Source of the DNA: Sternotherus odoratus
Lineage: Eukaryota; Chordata; Testudines; Kinosternidae
Direction: 5' to 3'
Length of the DNA: 64,000 nt
Assembly (NCBI GenBank): GCA_032164245.1
Contig: JAVMKO010000002.1
Location: 55,585,840 to 55,649,839 of the forward strand
This document shows positions 25,360 to 35,898 of the stretch, piece after piece. The translations under genes and the position numbers were made by a program. Positions within the stretch are counted from its first letter, which is position 1. Each line of letters opens with the position of its first letter. Below the pieces are notes generated by a model that saw nothing but the letters and a program-made list of their open reading frames with translations, did no database searches and was not told where the DNA came from.

Positions 25360-27612
25360 TCAGAACACAAATGAAAGTAAGAGAATGGAACCTGAAAAGT
25401 AACTGAAAATGGACCAATTAAAGTCTCCCAGAAAGTGAGTGAGTGAAGGAAATGCAGCAGAAAACTGCAGAAAATGGAAGCAAGTACATGAACTGTGTGG
25501 TGCAGACAAAAACAGCATTATTTCTTCAGAGGGCAGGTGAAGTAGCAAAAGAGGTTGTTAATATTTTGCAGTAGATCAATTAAAAAATAGAGATCTTAAA
25601 GAATACATTGGAAGCATACTGTGCACCCTGAGATGTCACGTGTGAGAGGCGCACAGCTTTCACCAGAAGTCAGGCAGAAGGGGAAAATATGGACCAATAT
25701 ATGACTGATTTAAGACTGGCAGCACAATCATACAGAATTGGAGAACTGTGTGAATCGCTCATTGACAACTGCATCGTGTGTAGTGTTGTGTCCGTTTCAG
25801 GATGTTGAAGGAAACTAATTTACCCCTTAAATATGCTGTGTACATGTGTTGTGCAGATGAAATGACTGCAAAATAATTGAAAGGGCTGGGGGAACTGGGA
25901 AAATATGTGAACAGATTGGAGTGTAAGTCAGGGGTGTAGCCATGGCCCACTCACTTAGCGTCCAGGCCCACCCAGAGCATGTGCGGGGCCAGATCCACAC
26001 AAATCCACAGGCTGGGAAGGGGTGAGTCGTGCCACGTAGAGTGGGCTGCCTCATGGGGGGCGGGTCAGGGAAGAGCTAGCACTGGGGCTGGAGCGGAGCT
26101 AGACCAGGTGCCTAGGAATGACTGGGCTGGGCATGAGCAGGGTGCTGGAGATGCACGGTGCGAGCAGGACAGAGGGATGCAGCTAAGCGGGCTGATGGAT
26201 ACCGGGCTGGGTGCAGGAGGGGCATCACCACTGGGGCTCAGCTGTGAGCCTCCAGACAACCGGAATATCTGCTTATGTGTCCAGGAAAGGCCACTGTGCA
26301 GATCCACAACCCCACCTGCCAGCATCTGGAATGAAAACACAACAGAAAATTAACATAGATTTCTCAGGTAGGGTCTCACATTCATTCTGTGTGCTTCTCT
26401 GTGAATAAAGGAGCCCATCTCTTCTGGGCTTATTGACACGTCTGCCCTCATAGTCTCTACAGGGCAGACCCGGGGCTCACCACTCTCCTGTAAAATGATG
26501 GATCCAACCCCAGCCTCTTTAATCTGTCTTTGACATCCTCAATATTAATATAATCAATTGCCGTGTAGGAGCGGGAGTTTATAATTGTACTAGAAGAATT
26601 GATGTAAACTTTATTTTATCCCACCAGCCACCCTTTTTGAACCACAGAAAGAAATGACCAGCTGAGACTATGGGATCCTAGTTTTTGTTATGAAGTTTAG
26701 TTAGTAAGAGACAGGATTTTGTATTGTGTCCATGATAAATAGATTAGAGAAATGTCGAGGGCCTGAAGCCCCAATGTGAATTGTTTTAGTTATAAGATTT
26801 AGCAAGGCTTGATTTACAATGTATTCTGCTGAATATGAAATACTACTGTTTGTGTACCTTTGAAGGTTTCTGTGAGAGACTGTTTTGTGTGAATGAGGAA
26901 TGCATGCATCAGGAAAAGATAAGGTGTGAAAGCCATTGTTATAGCCGGAAGATCAGCGAAGAAGACGTAAAGAGACTTAATGACACCAGAACCATCAACG
27001 CACATCCATAATGAAGGAAGGACAAATTGAACAAGCAAAGCAGAAATATTTTGTTGATGATGAAGGGTGAAAACCCTTTATCACCACTGGAAAAAGGAGA
27101 GACACTTTGTACCCTTCAAAAAGAAGCATGGAAACCTGGAAAGGCAATTGACCGATGCACTGCTCCAAAATCTTGTTGAGAAACAGAAAGAAGATTTCTA
27201 ACAGAAACAGAAAGTATCTGATGAGCACTAGGAGAATTGTGCATGAGAGGAATGAAAATATGAAACAAACAGAAAAACTGTGTCAACTTCCAGCTCAGAA
27301 ATGCAAGCAACACAGACCAATCTGCTGAATCTACTGAGTCTGAAGTGGTCAGTTCAAATACAGAAAAAAATAAGATGAGACCCCTGTTACCACCTCTAAA
27401 GGAAGAGTGATAAGAAAACCTGCTACATACAGAGACTAATTGTTCTAGACTCTTTAAGGATTAAATAAGAGTTGTCAATGCTAAATTAAATTGGTACAGT
27501 TAAGAAAAAAAGTTGAACTTCAGTTAAATAGCATGAATCTAATTAAAACAAGAAAAGGCAGATTTAGTGATAGTAGGAGCTTTAGAATCGGAGCCAAAAT
27601 TACTCATAATGT
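25360..27612 (+). pseudogene. Internal region of a Ty3/Gypsy-type retroelement, gag remnant
   Basis: The first 450 bp keep short in-frame pieces typical of a vertebrate Gypsy Gag: MEPEK near 25387, ENCRKWKQVHELCG near 25460-25497, and, in another frame, GPIYD and a stretch corresponding to ESLIDNCIVCSV near 25750-25790. Near 27385-27435 a plus-strand frame reads PVTTSKGRVIRKPATYRD, as at the end of Gypsy Pol. The rest of pol is missing or unrecognisable. GC-rich sequence at 25925-26340 and the stretch at 26640-27330 may be later insertions I cannot classify. Stops are frequent and nothing is intact. Confidence 0.6.
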
Positions 27613-27794
27613 TGTATAGGGGAATCATTACGTAGAGTGCTTATTAGCAGAAGCACATTGCTACAGCACTTGGAGCGCAGCAGGCAACCAGCAATACTAT
27701 CTGTACTGTTCTCAGCTAACAAGTTAAGGAACGTGTTCACTGTTACTTAAAAAGTCTCCGGTATCTTTCTTCATGTTATAATAGGAAGTTAGCA
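27613..27794 (+). repeat. 3' LTR of the Gypsy-type relic
   Basis: 182 bp, TG...CA, sharing GGAATCATTACGTAG, GTTCACTGTTACTTAAAAAG and CGGTATC with the block at 25186-25359. The two copies have clearly diverged, with small indels, indicating an old insertion. Confidence 0.65.
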
Positions 27795-28785
27795 ACAGCT
27801 ATGACAGAAAGCACTTAGTTTGGTTTGCTATGGATTTGTGGATATTTGGACAACTGGCTAAGTACTAATTTTAATTAATCTTTTTTAGACATAGGCAACT
27901 CCTATGAGAGACATTCAGGTAACGGATTATATATTGCAAACAGGATGTGCATTATGTATAGAGACTCAGTTAACTAGGGTTTTGGGGACAGGACACGAAA
28001 CCCTCCTTATCTGCTCATGCTATTGGCATCCAGTTCTAGTAACTTGCTAAATTGCACTCAGCAAGTTTCCTCTCTGGCTTATCTTGCAGATCAACGTGCA
28101 GATTTATTTTTCATTAAGATAGCTCAGTAGGATACAGCACAAAATCCTTTTTGTGGTAAATCTAAGCGATGCGATTGAAAAATGAAGCAACACAAGGGCA
28201 CGTTTCCATTTAGATGTGCAAAGGGAAAGAGGGAAGTAAAGACCTGCTTATTGCAATTTGATGACTCTGGAGCTTTTTGAGATTTTTCATCTTCAAATAA
28301 AATATTCCCTGGGTTTTTTTTTTCTTACCTTCTATACAATCGTAGCTAGTCAATGAGATCTTTATTTTGAAGAAGAAACTACTGCTATAGGTGAATATAT
28401 TTTTAGAGGTTAGGAGGAACTTGTGCTAAGACACTAAGTTTTGGTCCTTGGCTTGGTTTCTTGTTGTCCCCCTTGACTACCACTTGCTCTTAAGTTGCAG
28501 GGACACTTGTCAGTCTCTGCATTTCTCAGCAAATACATTAGGCCCTTGCTTCACTTTCCTTGTGCGCACGTGCCTCTGAAGCGCTGAGCGCCAGTCAATG
28601 TAAGAACATTTAGAAACGGTGCACTCTAATTTGCAACTCTAGAAGCACATTATGTTAAATCCGTATCTTTTATACCCAGTTAGCCTCTGGCCCCACATCT
28701 GTTTCATTTTAATACTTTTAGAAAGCACATTTCAATTTTGAATTTTTAAAGGTATATTCCAGTTCATCACAATAAGGTGGCATTT
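27795..28785. other. Intergenic, no gene seen
   Basis: AT-rich sequence with no recognised coding region or element. Confidence 0.45.
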
Positions 28786-29020
28786 GGGGCCAGATCTGTA
28801 AAGGTATTTAGGCACCACAGTGCTGAATGCAACATCTATCTGGTTTAGGAGCCTAAGGCTCATTTTCAAATGTGATGTAGGCATTTGGAAGCCTAAATCT
28901 TATTGACTGTCAATAAGAGTGCCTACATCACTTTTGAAAATGAGACTTAGGCTCCTAAACCAGTTAGGCATTACAATACTGAGTTCAGCAATGCCTACAT
29001 ACCTTAAGAAGCTGAGTCTG
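28786..29020. mobile_element. Palindromic foldback MITE
   Basis: Almost the whole 235 bp is one inverted repeat centred at about 28907. The left arm has TTTAGGAGCCTAAGGCTCAT TTTCAAATGTGATGTAGGC. The right arm has GCCTACATCACTTTTGAAAA TGAGACTTAGGCTCCTAAA. Arms of roughly 110 bp pair with few mismatches and the centre is TCTTATTGA/TCAATAAGA. A further partial piece (TGAGACTTAGGAGCCTAATT) lies at about 29335-29355. Non-coding; the superfamily is not determined. Confidence 0.8.
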
Positions 29021-29099
29021 AAATACTACATTTGGGAAAGATCGACAGACTAGATGAGCCAATATGTCTTTTCCCTCTGTGTTTCAAACACTACGCTTT

Positions 29100-29240
29100 C
29101 TACATAAAAACAGCCATACTGGGTCAGAGCAAAGGTCCACCTAGCCCAGTATCCTGTCTTCTGACAGTGGTCAAGGCCAGGTGCAGAGAGAGAATGAACA
29201 AAACAGGTAATCATCAAGTGACCAGTCACCGTTAACTTTG
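29100..29240 (-). repeat. CR1 LINE 3'-end fragment
   Basis: The plus strand reads CATACTGGGTCAGAGCAAAG, GTCCACCTAGCCCAGTATCC and TGTCTTCTGACAGTGG. This is the reverse complement of the 3' end of the CR1 copy at 53345-54018 (CTGGGCTAGATGGACCGTTG). It separates two pieces of the 28.8-29.4 kb inverted-repeat element. Confidence 0.8.
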
Positions 29241-29593
29241 GTGCCTCATGAGAAGAGTACCTGAGGTGTTTGATAATCAGCCACATACACACTGCTCAGA
29301 ACCTAGGCTCTTAAATGACTTAGATGCTTTGGAAATGAGACTTAGGAGCCTAATTAAATTAGGCTTTTTGAGAAGTGTTACCCAAAATGACTAAAGTAGC
29401 TGCCACATTTTAAAGAGTACAAGAACAGGTGCATTGTATATTTAAAATAAAACACTGCGCCATAACAAAATGTTTAGGTAGTGCCCATCATCCTGACAAA
29501 TACCACAGCACTTTACAGATTATATGCATTCTAACACAGTCATCCCTGGGGAGGAACACAGAACATTGTTTCCTTGTACTCCTCCATTTGTCT

Positions 29594-29905
29594 GTCTGTA
29601 TCCCTCAGTCATCTAGTGCCCCCACCTCAGTTCCTTCTTGCTGGCTAATCAGACAGTGGGGAAGGAGGGTGGGTTTGGAATGGATGTGAGCAACACACCT
29701 CGAAGAACAACAGTTACAGGTAAGTAACCTCGTTTTCTTCTTTGAGTGATTGCTCATATGCATTCCAGCTAGGTGACTGCAAACAATACCTAGGAGGAGG
29801 GGTCGGATTGACCCATTGCTGAGAATAGGACCGCTGAACCAAATGCCGCATCGTCCCTGGTCTGCTGGACTATGCAACCAGTAACATGGCACAAAGGCTT
29901 TTCGG
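29594..29905 (-). mobile_element. DIRS retrotransposon fragment (internal complementary region)
   Basis: The stretch CAGTTCCTTCTTGCTGGCTA through GTTACAGGTAAGTAACCTCG to TCGTCCCTGGTCTGCTGGAC is closely similar to 35735-35985 of the full DIRS at 35538-41731. It therefore covers part of the terminal repeat, the whole internal complementary region and the start of the 3' coding end. The rest of the element is absent. It is a second, older or deleted member of the same family. Confidence 0.85.
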
Positions 29906-30149
29906 AGGGGAGATGAATACTACAATCTCCCCCACTGCAACTACAGGATGAATTGAATTAGGCAGCATGTAGTTGCCCAAACTGGAAAATACCCCCGAGT
30001 AACAGGCTAGGGCACGTGTTCAGTGCTGCCAATGGGGAGCCTCTTCTGAGTCGGTAGTATCATGTCCTGAGCGGCTTAGCTTTCTGTCTTAGGTATCCAT
30101 CCTAGTTACTCCTCCAACCCCTCATCACGATAGTGTCTGCATCACAATC

Positions 30150-30310
30150 TTCAATGCCCCGAGCCTCACAATGCCCCTGTGAGGTAGGGAGGTGCCATTA
30201 TCTCCATTTACAGATGCAAAACTGAGCTACAGAGAAGCTAATTAAATTTGCCCAGGGTGGCACAGGAAGTCTGTGGCAGGGGAAGGTCTTGAACCTACAT
30301 ATCCCAAGTA
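30150..30310 (-). repeat. MIR-type SINE fragment
   Basis: The plus strand shows CCATTATCTCCATTTACAGA, TGCAAAACTGAGCTACAGAG and TTGCCCAGGGTGGCACAGGA, the complement of the MIR core. No coding capacity. Confidence 0.7.
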
Positions 30311-30360
30311 CTAGGTTCCTCCTTCCTCTCTCTTTGGACATATCCAATTCAAGTAGCGAG

Positions 30361-30484
30361 CAGGCCTTCCTCGACTTAGCTAACACATGAGATCCCACCC
30401 GGTACAGCTGCAGGCCTTCCTTGACTTAGCTAACACTTGAGCTAACACATGAGCTAACACATGAGATCCTACCTGGTACAGCTG
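30361..30484. repeat. Local tandem duplication with internal 12-bp expansion
   Basis: A 50-bp unit (CAGGCCTTCCTCGACTTAGC ... GGTACAGCTG, 30361-30410) is repeated at 30411-30484. The second unit is longer by two 12-bp copies of GCTAACACATGA. Confidence 0.85.
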
Positions 30485-33339
30485 CAGACAAATAGGCTAA
30501 ACAAAGTAAAACTAATTGCTGGCATCTTACATCCACTTTGCATCAGGGTAAGGCCCCAACTGTACAACTGTAAAACTGTAAAGTTTTGACATTGACTTCA
30601 CAGTGTGTAAGGGCTGAGTAAAAACTGAGGAAGCACTTGAGAATTTGGCCCCCAGTTTTAACTTGTGTTTAATTTGTGTTACAAGTTGGCTATGAATCCT
30701 GGCACGGCATGTTAGTTTTGGGGTTTTTTTTTTCAGTTGACCATATGAAAGGCGGGGGGGGGGGGGGGGGGAAATAACCAGCAATTGAATTAGGAAAAAA
30801 CAACATGTTGTAATTTGACTTTCTTGCTTGGATTAAAGTTGCTTATAGATTCAGTATATGATGTGCACACTTAACTACAGGTCCCACATTCATTTAGGCC
30901 ATTATATTGCTTTTGAGAGGCACCAGTTGCTGGAAGTGCTAGGAAAAAAAACCTTGGGAAATTTCAAATATGACAGCTTTTTATTCACAACTTCTTTAAA
31001 CAAAAGGGGAAAAAATCAACAGATGGACTCAAATCCATAAGCTCACAGGAAGGGTTTGGAGGGAGAATGAGTTAGTTTTGTGCCAGTTACTTGTAAGCTG
31101 ATATGCTCCAAGATATGCATAATATGGATAAAGCAAATCAATCTTTTGTTGAGACTTAATGCTATAAATTTCATGCATCTAGATATATTCACTACACTCG
31201 CTTTCCTAAGTCATTTGCAGGGCAAAATTAATGTAGAAGAATATGTGAATTGTCTGGTCTACACCTGCTCCTCTCCCCCCAAACCTTTCCCTCTCCCTCA
31301 CCCCCCCAAAGAAATCATATTTGGTGAAATGAAGTTTTCAGCTAAGCAGTTTATATTCTAATTCTTAAGACAGATGGAAAAAAACCCCACACAACTCATT
31401 GTCTGTATCTACCATAAGTATCTCCAATGCTTGGAATAGAAAACATTGTGTAATCTCACAATAGCAAGACTGATTTAATAAAAGATGACTATGTTTGAAA
31501 AGCAGGCCACATGTAAAAATACCCATTTAAAGCTTCAAACATTATTGCCATTTTTTAAAAGTACATCTCTTCGAAAGATACTTGCATAAATAGCCTATAA
31601 CCGCTCCCTCCAATTCTCCAATAGTTCCAAGATTTTTTTTTTCTTTTTCCTCCTCTTAAGATGCAAGTGGCCACTGTTAATATGATTGCTTTCTGCCCCA
31701 TCCCAATATGCCTACCAGTATAAAGACACCAGTTATGCCATTAACCTTAATGCTTTTGGAAGTAATATACAGGACATGCCTTTCTTCTGCTTCCATACAT
31801 TGGTTAACTACATACTGTAGGTTACTTGTCAGATCTATGGCCTCTCTATCCTGCAATCAGACCCAAGTGGGTGGACTCTTGCACCTAGTATGGGGCCCTG
31901 GTTTGCAAACCCATTGCTTTCTCTCTATGCAGATCCTTAACTGAAAATAATTACTTCAATCCAGGTACCCTCTGATTTTGAGTTCATATATAAAGGGGAG
32001 AGAAAACCTATGCAACTCTCTCCTCTGGATCTGCCACTGTGTCCCCTCCACTTTCTGCTTCGTCTTTTACATTATAAGCTCTTCAGAGATGCTCTTGTTT
32101 TGCATCTGGTATGATGCTAATGACATGTTTGAAACTAACCAAATCATACACCAGGATGAGAATTATTAGATCATTTTTTTAACTTGGATTTTAAAAAGAC
32201 AGATAAAAAGTAACCCAGGCCTGTGTCTCTCTGATAACTAACCCCCCTCCGTCCTTCAAGATTGCCTCCGAAGCCTCTCTATAAAGACGAGTCATGCAGT
32301 AAGACCAAGTCAACAGCGTGAGCTATTTGGGACCAGCAGTGGATGAGGGGGTGAAGCCCTTTCCAGGGCCCTCTCAGAGAAAAGGGCACCGTGTCGGCAG
32401 CTCCAGCACTTTTTATGGCGGGAGCTCCTCCAGCCCAAGCACCTGGGTTGTTCTCAGCTGCAGCAACGTGGCCCACGGAGATGGACCGTCTCTAAAGTAA
32501 ACATGTTGCCGTCCATTTGTGTCTTTACAGCTCTAAACCAGCAATGCCCGGAAAGCCATAGTCAGCCAGTTCAGATCACACAGCCATGGAGTGTCATGCT
32601 GGTGGCAAGATACCTTGCTTCACAAGCAGGCAGCCACATACTCTGCCAGCTTTTGCTTTCAGACAGCTTGCTGCTCTCATCCTTATTCAATCTCAATCAG
32701 TCACTGGAAAAGAGGCTCATCTGCATCCTCTGAAACAGAAGTGGGGAAAAGACAAAGGGGGTAATAGGGCCATTGCCCTTCCCTGGGATTTAGGCTCTTT
32801 CTGGGTCAGCTAAGGACTGGGGACATACACACTCTCATAGAGTGCAATTGACAGGCTGGAGACACTACAACCAGTGCCTCCTCACTAACACTCTTTAACA
32901 ACCCCATGAACATGTCGATCAAGGGGGACAAGATGGAACTCACTGAATGACGTTACCACATGGGGTGCTGTTGCTCTGGGACATGGTACTGTCCCAGTTT
33001 GTCTACTACTCAGAATGTAATTCACAACTATTATGCAGATGCACCAAAGAAATAATTGCCCCATTCCCTGTATATTTCTAATAATATTGCTTGGATAAGA
33101 GTTCAGTACATAAACCTTGTAAAGTTGCAGCGGGAAGTTGCTTGACTTTCATAAGACAAATGATACATTAAAAAGAAAACTGTGTGTAGGTAGAAGGAAA
33201 AGACTTGATTCCTAAAAACTGTATAGACTCAAGAGCAGCAAGATTTGAACACAACTGGATGGGAGCATGAAGGAAGAGATAGGAGCTGCAGATGATTTTC
33301 AGGTCTAAATACCAAAGAGAATGGTGGTACTGTCCACAA
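30485..33339. other. Intergenic, G-run only
   Basis: No gene recognised. An 18-base G run lies at 30754-30771. A CT/C-rich stretch is near 31265-31310. Open frames here are short and without domains. The last few hundred bases may include further unreadable Gypsy pol remains. Confidence 0.45.
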
Positions 33340-33843
33340 TGATAGTGAATGGAGTGGAATGACCAAATTCCTCTCGTCTCTCTCGGATGTGTGTGAGCCT
33401 CAGAAAATTACTAGGTTCAGATGCAATGGGGACCTGGCTACCAACAGCTACCAACCATACTAAAATCTCAGGCACCACTTACCCTGTGCTAAAATATTAT
33501 GATGTGAAAGAAGCAGCTACTATACAATGTGATGCCAGTGAAACTGGACTTGGAGTAGCCCTCCCGCAAAAAAACAAAACCAGTAGCCTGTGCATCAAGG
33601 TCCTTATCTCCAACAAAAAGATGATATGCTCAAATTTAAAAAGGAGTATAGCAATAGTATTTGCCCATGAAAAATTCGATCAATCCACACAAGGTCAAAA
33701 AGTCATACATATTTAAAGTAATCATAACTAGTGATTTTCAAGAAAACAATGATATCAGCTCCAAAACACCTTCATCATGCAATTAAGACTGCAGTGTTAT
33801 CACCTAGATGTGTGCTATAAAAAAAAGAACCAAAATATATATA
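33340..33843 (+). pseudogene. Ty3/Gypsy-type pol relic, piece 1 (RT end and RNase H)
   Basis: A 109-residue frame at 33387-33716 contains YPVLKYYDVKEAATIQCDAS ETGLGVALPQ, the junction of RT and RNase H with its DAS motif, and then IAIVFAHEKFDQS. Near 33795-33843 a shifted frame reads YHLDVCYKKKNQNIY, the stretch that in such polyproteins leads into ADxLSR. Exactly there it is interrupted by the MITE at 33844, and ADFLSREALLPESD resumes at 35247. Stops and frameshifts make it inactive. Confidence 0.8.
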
Positions 33844-35243
33844 CAGTAGACTCTCGATTATCCAGGATTGGGTTAACCAGGATGTGGATTAATCAGGATG
33901 TCAAAAAAAAACACCCCTATGCGTAACTTGCAGGGCTGGCTCTGGCTTTGTTGCCACCCCAAGCATACACACACACAAAAACACCCCACCAGGGAACAGG
34001 GCAGCCAGTGAACCAACACCACCTCCCCCCAGCACAGGGTGGCTGGTGAACCAACCACCCTGTGACGGTGCTGTTCCTGGTGAGATCCAACTGTGAGTGT
34101 CAGATCAGGACAGACTGCTTTCAAAGGGGGCAAGCACAGCCCAAAGCTTCACACTAAGTCTTCACACTAAGTCTTCACACTAAGGTAAACCAAACCAGCC
34201 AAACAGAAAAGACTTTGGTTTCGTCCCACCTGCTAACCACAAGTCACACAAGCAATCCCCTTAGACACTCCAGGTTTCTAGTATCACCACCAGCAGCCAC
34301 CTGTCCTGGGGATCAATGGTTATGAAAACCAATACCCCAAACAAAGAAAACGGTTCTCCCCAACTCCAAAGAATCAGGCCCCAGACCCAGGTCAATATAC
34401 AAATCAGATCTTCCCACAAATCATGCTGTTGCCAATCCTTTAGCATCTAACATCTAAAGGTTTATTGTACAAGGAAAAAGGTATAGTGAGGGTTAGGAAT
34501 GGTTAAAAGAAATTACATGCAGTAATGGCAAATCTCATGGTTAAGGCTTGCAGTTGTAAAAAAAGCTGCAGGTTCAAATAGAAGTCTCTGGAATGCATCC
34601 CCGCCAGGGATGGGTCATCAATCCGTTGGCTAGAGCCTCCACGTGTAGCAAAATCCCATCCAGAGATAGGTGCTAGCTGAAGGTTGCAGGTTGAAGACAA
34701 AATGGAAGAAGTTTCTTCCAGGTTTTATAGACTTTCTCTTCTGGGCGAAGACCCCCCTCCTCCTTATGCAGAGTTCAATTGCAAAATGAAGGTTCATAGT
34801 TCAAGATTCAGTTTCTGACCAGGCAGATCACATTCCTGGAGAAGCTGGGGTGTGGACAAGCATCTACCAAGCTCATTGTGTAGCTGATGGTCCTTAACGG
34901 CCCATCAGCCAAGTTAACAACAGCTTGTCTGAGATTTCGCCCAGAAGCCAAGCATAAGTTTGAAATACAGGCACCACATAGTCCATATCCATAACTTTGA
35001 CTACAAAAAAGATACACACATACAGATAGATTTAACATAATCAGCAGACCATAATCTGGTCTCAGAAACCTTATTTGACCCCCTTTACATAATATTTGGT
35101 ACCCCAATGATCTATATGGTCCCAAAGTATTTCAGTAACGTGACACACCCTTCCCCATATTTCCTATGGATGGTGATTATCCAGGATTTTATTAACCAGG
35201 ATTATTTTTTTCCCTATCATCCTGGATAATCGAGAGTCTACTG
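33844..35243. mobile_element. Pogo/Tigger-type MITE (310 bp without its own insertion)
   Basis: 25-bp perfect inverted repeats beginning CAGTAGACTCTCGATTATCC mark both ends, between TA dinucleotides at 33842-33843 and 35244-35245. Subterminal copies of ATTATCCAGGAT and TTAACCAGGAT are present at both sides. Its middle is split by the solo LTR at 34061-35145; removing that and one 5-bp duplication leaves about 310 bp. There is no transposase, so it must have been moved by an element in trans. Confidence 0.9.
34061..35145 (-). mobile_element. Solo LTR of an endogenous retrovirus-type element
   Basis: A 1085-bp block with ends TGTGAC...GTGACA, flanked by a 5-bp duplication CACCC (34056-34060 and 35146-35150). 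On the minus strand a TATAAAA box lies near 34730 and AATAAA near 34461, giving U3-R-U5 order right to left. A 13-bp unit CTTCACACTAAGT is repeated three times at 34147-34185. No internal viral genes remain, as expected after recombination between two LTRs. The family is not identified. Confidence 0.85.
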
Positions 35244-35245
35244 TA

Positions 35246-35537
35246 GCCGACTTTCTATCCAGAGAAGCTCTGCTACCAGAATCTGATACAAATGAACAGG
35301 ATTATAAAATCTGTAACCTAACTGAAGCATAAGAAACACAAGAAGAAATAGAAAGTATTAATCAAACCAACTATTTCCAGGTAAGGACTACAGAAAGTCC
35401 GTGAGCATACACTACAAGATATAGAATTACTAATTTAGACATCTGTTATTTTAACAGCATGGCCGGACATACATGAAGAGGTTCCAGAGGCCTCTCATGA
35501 GTACTGGAACTATCATGACAAACTCAGTGTGCACGAG
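35246..35537 (+). pseudogene. Ty3/Gypsy-type pol relic, piece 2
   Basis: After the MITE the frame resumes with ADFLSREALLPESDTNEQDY, the end of the RNase H linker. The last part before the DIRS insertion reads WNYHDKLSVHE, and the first part after it (41732) reads IIFKDNRMHIPKP. Together they give a continuous pol linker between RNase H and integrase, proving that both sides belong to one interrupted element. Confidence 0.8.
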
Positions 35538-35749
35538 AAAACAGGGTTACTTACCTGTAACACTTGTTCTTCGAGATGTGTTGCTCACATCCATTCCACT
35601 ATAGGTTAGGCACACGCTGCGGGCCTGGTTGCCGGGTAGATTTTCCCCTAGCTGCAGACTGGGTGAGCAGGGAGCCCCCTGGAGTGGCGCCACTGAGGCA
35701 CTCTATAAGTACCCCTGCGACACAGTCTGGCCCTCAGTTCCTTCTTTGC
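35538..35749 (+). repeat. DIRS inverted terminal repeat, left arm
   Basis: The body (about 35599-35749, from CCACTATAGGTTAGGCACAC to CCCTCAGTTCCTTCTTTGCC) is the reverse complement of 41549-41701 with very few differences. The outer part, GAAAACAGGGTTACTTACCT to about 35598, is specific to this arm and is matched by the first half of the internal complementary region. Confidence 0.92.
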
Positions 35750-35783
35750 CGGCTAACCCGACAGTGGGGAAGGAGGGCGGGTT

Positions 35784-35882
35784 TGGAATGGATGTGAGCA
35801 ACACACCTCGAAGAACAACAGTTACAGGTAAGTAACCCTGTTTTCTTCTTCAAGTGATTGCTCACATGCATTCCACTATAGG
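35784..35882 (+). repeat. DIRS internal complementary region
   Basis: The first half (TTGGAATGGATGTGAGCAAC ... CCCTGTTTTC, to about 35844) is the reverse complement of the outer end of the left arm. The second half (TTCTTCAAGTGATTGCTCAC ... CACTATAGG) is the reverse complement of the outer end of the right arm at about 41694-41731. In DIRS elements this region is thought to let the two ends be aligned and joined into a circle before recombinase-mediated insertion. Confidence 0.92.
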
Positions 35883-35898
35883 TGACTACAAGCAATAC

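Noticed and set aside
33387..33716. Intact retroviral pol gene
   Set aside because: It is a fragment in a heavily mutated Gypsy-type relic split by two later insertions; there is no functional polyprotein.
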